Positions 58,013 through 64,000 of a stretch of DNA of 64,000 nucleotides are shown here, piece after piece. The notes beneath the pieces were generated by a model. It did no database searches. It saw nothing but the letters and a program-made list of their open reading frames with translations, and was not told the origin of the DNA. The position numbers and the translations under genes were made by a program. Within the stretch, counting starts at the first letter, position 1, and the number at the start of each line of letters is the position of its first letter. The stretch is from Haematobia irritans (taxonomy: Eukaryota; Arthropoda; Insecta; Diptera; Muscidae), in contig NC_134399.1 in assembly GCF_050003625.1 (NCBI RefSeq), positions 223,876,975 through 223,940,974 on the forward strand. Reading direction: 5' to 3'.

Positions 58013-59689
58013 GTAGAGATCACCACGTCCCGTTAAGTTTCTGCTAATCTGGCATACTTCTGATGATTTTGAAGGCTGAAAATCTTAAATGGCATGCTGG
58101 AGATATTTGACGTTGCTGCTTCAGAATCGAATAACTATGTAGATATTTTTGGGAGCAATTATATATAATCGAGACAATCTAAAAACACGCTTCTTAGAGT
58201 TTTACCTCTCAAAATTGTCGGAGTTCCGGAAAACTTAAACTCTGTCGTTAGGTGGTATCCTCTATTCATTTCTTAATCGTTTTGCAGATATAACCACTAA
58301 CTAAATTGAGGATTTATATTCATTTAGCATTTCTAGTATTCCAATTCCTACCTCGTCTCCATTCAAAAACTCTCTTAAGCCCAAAGAAGTACTAACGGAG
58401 ACATCCGTAAGTACATACGTACTTATACATAGTAGCTGGAAAAGACTTTTGCCTAAAATAGAAATTCTTGTTTCCTGAGTTGTGAGAGTAGTTTTTATTT
58501 TCCTTGCATGTGTACTTGGAATAATAATGAAAAACAATCGAAAGCCAACAATAAGCCGCTAGTTTGTATCCTCACTTCTATTTGGCTTGAGAAACAAAAT
58601 GGAAGGGGATTCCCTCGTCCTCTTTGGTATAATAAGGAGATAGTGTGTGGACTCTCCTCAGTGGAGAAATAATGCCACTACCACCATTAACATCATCAAC
58701 ATCACGACCATATGCAATAGCTAAGTGACTGTGAAGAAGAGTTCAATTCGTAGCAACTGCTAATTCATTTTCCAAGTATGACAGTGTCTTTTCCCAGTAT
58801 TGGGGACTTTGCACGCGTGTTTGAGTGGAATGTGTGTGTGTGTGGTGCTGGAGTGTAATAAGCAGAAACTTAGTTTTGCAGGCCATAACAATAAAAATAT
58901 GGCCTCAACAGGATTAATACATTATTTCCGCTTGAATGTTATGAACATTTCTTCCCCGCCGATTTCAACACCCCCCCCTTACCAAACCAATGGACATTGA
59001 TATCTTTCTAGGAATTTTCCTTTTTCTTAGTTGGTGTGTGTGTGAGTGTGGGGTGTACGATGTGTTTGTTCATGATCCTGTCATTTAGTCTCAAGTGAAG
59101 GGAAATCATATTTCCGGCAAAAAAGGACCTATGTATATGTGTGAATGACAAAAGGGGAATATTTTGTTTCACAGTTCTTCTCATTATTTAGTAGCCAACT
59201 CACTGAACTACATATGGAACCTATTTCAATAAATATGCATAGTAGTTTAAGTAGTAATTCCCTCTAACTACAATTCTCGGTAAGTACTTGGGGTATATTA
59301 TAATTAGAATTGAGACTATAGCTGGGACATAGGACTTGAAGGACACTGCAATGAGGATTTACCGACTAAAGAAGGTGATTGGATATGCTATTGCTGATAT
59401 GATTAGCAACTAAGTTGTTATCCTATCTAAACTGTTCGTGTGACAGCTGACAAATGTATTCCAGTGAGAGTTTATTTTATTCTTTATAAGCTTTCAAAAG
59501 AATTTTGATCTTTTGCATACATCAAGTTTTTCGTGATGGAATTCAAACGCGAAAGTGTAAATACTTCATATTGGATGGAAAACCACAAACGAGTATGGTT
59601 AGAGTCGTCCAACATTAAAATGTGAATAAAACTTTTGTTTCTCGTATCATTGTTCGTTAACGTGATACTAGTAGCAGTTTTTCATCCAC
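58013..59689. other. Stretch without a recognisable gene
   Basis: Mixed to AT-rich composition with GTGTGTGTG runs near 58830 and 59035 and a CCCCCCC run near 58970. Short ORFs (58301-58537 minus, 58800-59000 plus) show no known motif. Confidence 0.45.
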
Positions 59690-59765
59690 GGTTGCCACTC
59701 GTGCCAAAAATAATCTACCAAAATTAAAAAAAAAAAAATTACCACAATCTACCAAATCCACAATC
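59690..59765. repeat. Terminal piece of the TTTCTATAG/GGTAGATT repeat
   Basis: CCACGGTTGCCACTCGTGCC, then AAAAATAATCTACCAAAATT. This matches the inverted end of the minisatellite element at 2816-3935. Confidence 0.6.
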
Positions 59766-59929
59766 TCCACCATGGATTGCATAGAAACTTGTACTAAAGA
59801 CTGTTATCCACAATCGAATTACTTGGGTTGCGGTAACACTTGCCCATAGCAAGGTATCTTAAAACTTCTTAACACCGACTTCTCAATTGTAAGTTAGTCC
59901 ATACGGTGTATATATTAAACAAAACAAGT
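59766..59929 (+). repeat. Family B head fragment (left part of a host copy)
   Basis: CCACCATGGATTGCATAGAA, CGAATTACTTGGGTTGCGGT and TTAGTCCATACGGTGTATAT, then ATTAAACAAA. A complete family B element starts immediately after. The host continues at 61117. Confidence 0.82.
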
Positions 59930-61116
59930 ATATACGGCCGTCAGTTCGCCCAGGCCGAATCTTATGTACCCTCCACCATGGATTGCGTAGAAACTTCTAC
60001 GAAAGACTGTCATCGAAAATCGAATTACTTGGGTTGTGGTATCTTAAAACTTCTTAACATCGTTTTGTAAATTGTGAGTTAGTCCATACGTGGTATGTAT
60101 TGGACATAGTTAGGCATGGTTGTTAACGGCTATATACTAACACAATGTACCAAATTTCAACTGACTCCTATGAAATTTGCTTCTCCAAGAGGCTCCAAAA
60201 CCAAATCTCGGGATCGGTTTATATGGGGGCTATATATGATTATGGACTGATATGGACCACTTTTGGCATAGGTTTTAAATATCATATACTACCACCATGT
60301 ACCAAATTTCAACCAGATCGGATGAATTTTGCTTCTCCAAGAGGCACCGGAGGTCAAATCTAGGGATCGGTTTATATGGGGGCTATATATAATTATGGAC
60401 TGATATGAACCAATTCCTGCATTGTTGTTGGATGCCATATACTAACTTCAGGTACCATACTTCAACCGAGTCGGGTGAATTTTGCTCTTCCAAGAGGCTC
60501 CGGAGGTCAAATGTGGGGATCGGTTTATATGGGGGCTATATATAATTATGGACCGATGTGGACCAATTTTTGTATGGTCATTAGAGACCATATATTAACA
60601 CCATGTACCAAATTTCAGCCGGATCGGATGAAATTTGCTTCACTTTGAGTCTCCGCAAGCCAATTCTGGGGATCGGCTTATATGGGGGCTATATATAATT
60701 ATGAACCGATGTGGACCAATTTTTGCATGGTTGTTAGATATCATATACCAACACCATGTATCAAATTTCAGCCGGATCGGATGAAATATGCTTCTGTTAG
60801 AGGCTCCGCAAGCCAAATCTGAGGGTCCGTTTATATGGGGGCTATACGTAAAAGTAGACCAATATGGTCCATTTGCAATACCATCCGACCTACATCAATA
60901 ACAACTACTTGTGCAAAGTTTCAAGTCGATAGCTTGTTTCGTTCGGAAGTTAGCGTGATTTCAACAGACGGACGGACGGACATGCTCAGATCGACTCAGA
61001 ATTTCAACACGACCCAGAATATATATACGTTATGGGGTCTTAGAGCAATAATTCGATGTATTACAAACGGAATGACAAAGTTAATATACCCCCCATCCTA
61101 TGGTGGAGGGTATAAA
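59930..61116 (+). repeat. Family B DINE-type element, full length, nested in another copy
   Basis: Head ACAAGTATATACGGCCGTCA, then GTTCGCCCAGGCCGAA. Monomer ATGs at 60223, 60376, 60529, 60682 and 60835 are spaced exactly 153 bp. The tail blocks are GTTTCGTTCGGAAGTTAGCG, CAGACGGACGGACGG and GACCCAGAATATATATACG, and the terminal palindrome is CCCCCCATCCTATGGTGGAG then GGTATAAA. Confidence 0.92.
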
Positions 61117-62690
61117 AAGGCCGATTAAATACGTAAATAAATCAGTGTGACAAAATTATGCATAGAAATAAAATTTTGACAAAATTTTCTATAGAAATAA
61201 AATTTATTATAAAAATAAAACGTTGACAAAATTTTCTATAGAAATAAAATTTTGGTAGATTATTTTTGAGGATCGGCTATATATAACTTTAAACCGATAT
61301 GGACCAATTTTCGCATGGTGTGGTTAGGTTAGGTGACAGCCCGATGTGTCAGGCTCACTTAGACTATTCAGTCCATTGTGATACCACATTGGTGAACTTC
61401 TCTCTTATCACTGAGAGCTGCCCGATTCCATGTTAAGCTCAATGAGAAGGGACCTCCTTTTTATAGCCGAGTCCGAACGGCGTTCCACATTGCAGTAAAA
61501 TCACTTCGAGAAGCTTTGAAACCCTCAGAAATGTGACCAGCATTACTGAGGTGGGATAATCCACCGCTGAAAAATTTTTGGTGTTCGGTCGAAGCAGGAA
61601 TCAAACCCACGACCTTGTATATGCACGGCGGGCATGCTAACCATTGCACCACGGTGGCTCCCCATGGTTGGCATGGTTGTTAGCGGCCATATACTAGCGC
61701 AATGTACCAAATTTTACCACATACCAAATTTCAACCGGATCGGAAGTAATTTGCTCCTCCAAGAGCTCCGGAGGTCTAATGTGGGGATCGGGTTAAATGG
61801 GGGTTACATATAATTAAGACCGGTATAGCCCAATTTTTGCATGGTTGTTAGATACCATATATTAACACCACGTACAAAATTTCATCCGGATCGTGTGAAC
61901 CTTGCTCTTCCAAGGGGCTCCGGAAGTCAAATCTGGGGATCGGTTTATATGGGGGCTACATATAATTATGGACCGATATAGACCAATACCTGCATGGTTG
62001 TTAGAGATCATATACTAACACCATGTACAAAATTTCAACCGAATCGGATGAAATTTGCTCCTCTTAGAGGTTCCGCAAGCCAAATCTGGAGATCGGTTTA
62101 TATGGAGGCTATAGATAATTATTGACCGATATGGACCAATTTTTTCATGGTTATTAGATACCATAACTAACACCACGAACCAAATTTCAGCAGGATCGGA
62201 TGAAATTTGTTTCTCTTAGAAGCTCCGGAATCTAAATCTGGGGATCGATTTATGTAGGGGCTATATATAATTATGGACCGACGTGGACCAATTTTTGCAT
62301 GGTTTTTAGAGACCATGTACTAACACCATATACCAAATTTCAACCGGATCGGATGAATTTTGCTCTTTCTAGAGGCTCCGCAAGCCAAATCTGAGCGTCG
62401 GTTTATATGGGGGCTATACGTAAAAGTGGTCCGATATAGCCCATTTGCAATACCACCCGACCTACATCAATAACAACTACTTGTGACAAGTTTGAAGTCG
62501 ATAGCTTATTTAGTTCGGAAGTTACCGTGATTTCAACAGACAGACGGACGGACATGCTTAGATCGACTCAGGATTTTACCACGACCCAGAATATATATGC
62601 TTTATGGGGTCTTAGAGCAATATTTCGTTGTGTTACAAACGGATTCACAAAGTTAATATACCCCCCATCCTATTGTGGAGGGTATAACAA
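61117..62690 (+). repeat. Family B element (right part of the host copy) with TTTCTATAG units and a SINE inside
   Basis: It starts AAGGCCGATTAAATACGTAA and has a short TTTCTATAG array (61140-61260). It then has monomers interrupted by a SINE at 61322-61661, further monomers to about 62410, and the same tail and palindrome as the nested copy. It is the continuation of 59766-59929. Confidence 0.83.
61322..61661 (-). repeat. tRNA-derived SINE, complete, in a family B repeat
   Basis: The minus-strand head GGAGCCACCGTGGTGCAATG ends at 61661. The tail GGTTAGGTTAGG is at 61322. The flanks CATGGTGTGG and CATGGTTGG suggest a short imperfect target duplication. Confidence 0.88.
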
Positions 62691-62860
62691 TGTCAACATT
62701 TTATTTCTATAGAAAAAATTGTCAACATTTCATTTGTATAGAAAATTTTTTAAATTTTTATTTTTATAGAAAATTTGTGAAGTAACTGAAAAATTCTACC
62801 AATCTAAAAAATCTACCTATATTGGTAAACCCCACCAACTGTGGAAACAGTGGTTGCATC
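62691..62860. repeat. TTTCTATAG minisatellite with GTGGAAACAGTGG end
   Basis: Four units of TTTCTATAGAAAAxxTTGTC, then TTCTACCAATCTAAAAAATC and CCACCAACTGTGGAAACAGT. Confidence 0.7.
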
Positions 62861-63006
62861 GCGTCCAAATAGTGGTCGAAAACAACCCCATAAATGATCC
62901 AAATGATCCCATAAATGATCCAAAAATGAAGGCCATATTATATGGAAATCAACGTCGAAGTGGTAGAAAACGCTGAACATATCTCGAGAACGGATGCAAC
63001 CCATAT

Positions 63007-63410
63007 GGAGCCACTGTGGTGCAATGGTTAGCATACCCGCCTTGCATACACAAGGTCGTTGGTTCGATCCCTACTTCGACCGTTCACCAATGTGGTATCA
63101 CAATAGACTGAATAGTCTAAGTGAGCCTGATACATCGGGCTACCACCTAACCTAACCTAACCTACTTCGACCGAACACCAAAACATTTTTCAGTGGTGGT
63201 GACATTTCTGAGTGTTTCAAAGCTTCTCTAAGTGGTTTCACTATAATGTGGAACGCCGTTCGGACTCGGCTGTAAAAAGGAGGTCCCTTATCATTGAGCT
63301 TCACATGGTATCGGGCAGCACTCAGTAATAAGAGAGAAGCTCACCACTGTGGTATCACAATAGACTGAATAGTCTAAGTGAGCCTGATACATCGGGCTGC
63401 CACCTAATCT
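63007..63410 (+). repeat. SINE carrying a second, 5'-truncated SINE inside its own head
   Basis: The outer SINE starts GGAGCCACTGTGGTGCAATG and ends TCGGGCTGCCACCTAATCT, with AACCCATAT duplicated at 62998-63006 and 63411-63419. A 79-bp SINE tail (63083-63161, ending CCTAACCTAACC) is inserted just after the B box. It is flanked by CTACTTCGACCG at 63071-63082 and 63162-63173. Confidence 0.9.
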
Positions 63411-63544
63411 AACCCATATGGGAAAAATGGGCTTGGACTAAAGTAGTTGAAGCAATGAGCAAGATCTCACCTTAGCCTGGAAAGATACAAGGATTTGCTT
63501 CGCTTGCACAAAAGGGGTTTGGTTTTCTCCAATAAAAAAAGTAA

Positions 63545-64000
63545 AGACCCCTTTTAAAAAGGGGTCAGTTTAAAATGTATACCATTGATTGGACACCAGA
63601 ATTCAAGTGCCGCCGTAACATCCGATGGTCGCTCGTCGTTTATCGATTGTGATGTCGACAATGCGAATTTTATCGGAAAAATATCCTAAAGATGTTATTG
63701 AAGCCTTGGACATATAAACATTTCGGCTGCAGATTATGGTCAAGCCAACAGGACTCAGCACCAACGCACTCAGTACGTGTCTAGCAAGAATCTCTTAAAA
63801 AGGAGGTTCCTCCCTTTATTTCTTCCGGCCACCAATGGCCGTCAAAATGTCCGGATCTCAATCCGTTGGACTTTTGCGCCTGGGACATTGTAGGGAGTAT
63901 GGTCTGCAATAAAAAAGACTAAAGAGGCGATCATCTCCACACGGGTATGGACCGCAGATCCACTTTTGTGCAGCATGTGATAACTTTATCAGCTATCTGA
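63545..64000 (+). pseudogene. Tc1/mariner-type transposase C-terminal fragment, cut by the window end
   Basis: Near 63700-63990 the plus strand reads, across frames, ANRTQHQRTQYVSSKNLLKK, EVPPFISSGHQ, WPSKCPDLNPLDFCAWDIVG, and STFVQHVITLSAI. The WP...PDLNPLDF block is the third catalytic Asp region of ITm transposases. The preceding catalytic Asp (QDS-type) is only weakly readable. Frameshifts and a stop after KKD are present. At 63545-63566 there is a perfect GACCCCTTTT/AAAAAGGGGTC palindrome. It is a different lineage from the DD37E, DD41D and mariner relics elsewhere. The element may continue outside the window. Confidence 0.65.

Noticed and set aside
63545..63566. GACCCCTTTT/AAAAAGGGGTC palindrome as a bacterial-type terminator
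   Set aside because: The context is a fly transposon relic. The palindrome is more likely part of that element or chance.

Overview
This window looks like intergenic or intronic DNA from a large, AT-rich, repeat-laden fly genome. A muscoid or calyptrate fly of the Musca, Stomoxys or Haematobia kind is my inference. It rests on the repeat families, the DD37E and DD41D Tc1/mariner transposons, the fragments of common insect mariner lineages, and a tRNA-derived SINE. I found no convincing host protein gene, no true tRNA or rRNA gene and nothing prokaryotic. Every recognisable coding stretch is a transposable-element relic.

The backbone consists of three interspersed repeat families, named A, B and C here. 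They share one architecture. The head is 'ACAAGTA...' followed by a GC-rich hairpin. The middle is a tandem array with a monomer of exactly 153 bp built around the core TATATGGGRGCTATA. Then come a CAGACGGA microsatellite and a terminal palindrome TATACCC...GGGTATA. The layout recalls Drosophila DINE-1/INE-1 (Helentron-related) elements, from memory. Family A lies at 7.5, 9.8-13.9, 20.4-22.2 and 29.9-31.8 kb. Family B lies at 14.0, 49.5/51.4-52.0 and 59.8-62.7 kb. Family C lies at 2.4-6.1, 17.9, 25.8-28.4, 37.4 and 53.7-56.1 kb. Full copies are repeatedly nested inside copies of the same family at a point about 200-245 bp from the head.

DNA transposons include four DD37E copies (7.7, 18.7, 34.0 and 57.1 kb) and three DD41D copies (15.7, 38.2 and 47.4 kb). 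The DD41D copies are nearly identical but carry three different internal deletions. There are also remnants of at least four more Tc1/mariner sequences (6.4, 9.0, 23.0 with 35.0-36.4, and 63.6 kb). A foldback element at 35.16-35.92 kb has a CACAGTG-like terminus and a 5-bp CGACG duplication, which suggests a non-autonomous Transib. Several MITEs with clear terminal repeats are also present.

Retroelements include an ORF1 plus endonuclease LINE relic (45.7-49.06 kb). It is split by a solo-LTR-like insert that itself carries a DD41D transposon. A second LINE with reverse transcriptase (49.6-51.4 kb) sits inside a family B repeat. A tRNA-derived SINE ending in CCTAA repeats is present in about nine copies or fragments, some with 9-12 bp target duplications. 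A pure GATAT array of about 1.36 kb (40.84-42.20 kb) and a TA array (44.66-44.82 kb) complete the picture. Remaining stretches (for example 0-2.2, 14.2-15.7, 23.6-25.8, 31.8-33.2, 52.1-53.7 and 58.0-59.7 kb) are AT-rich with no recognisable feature.
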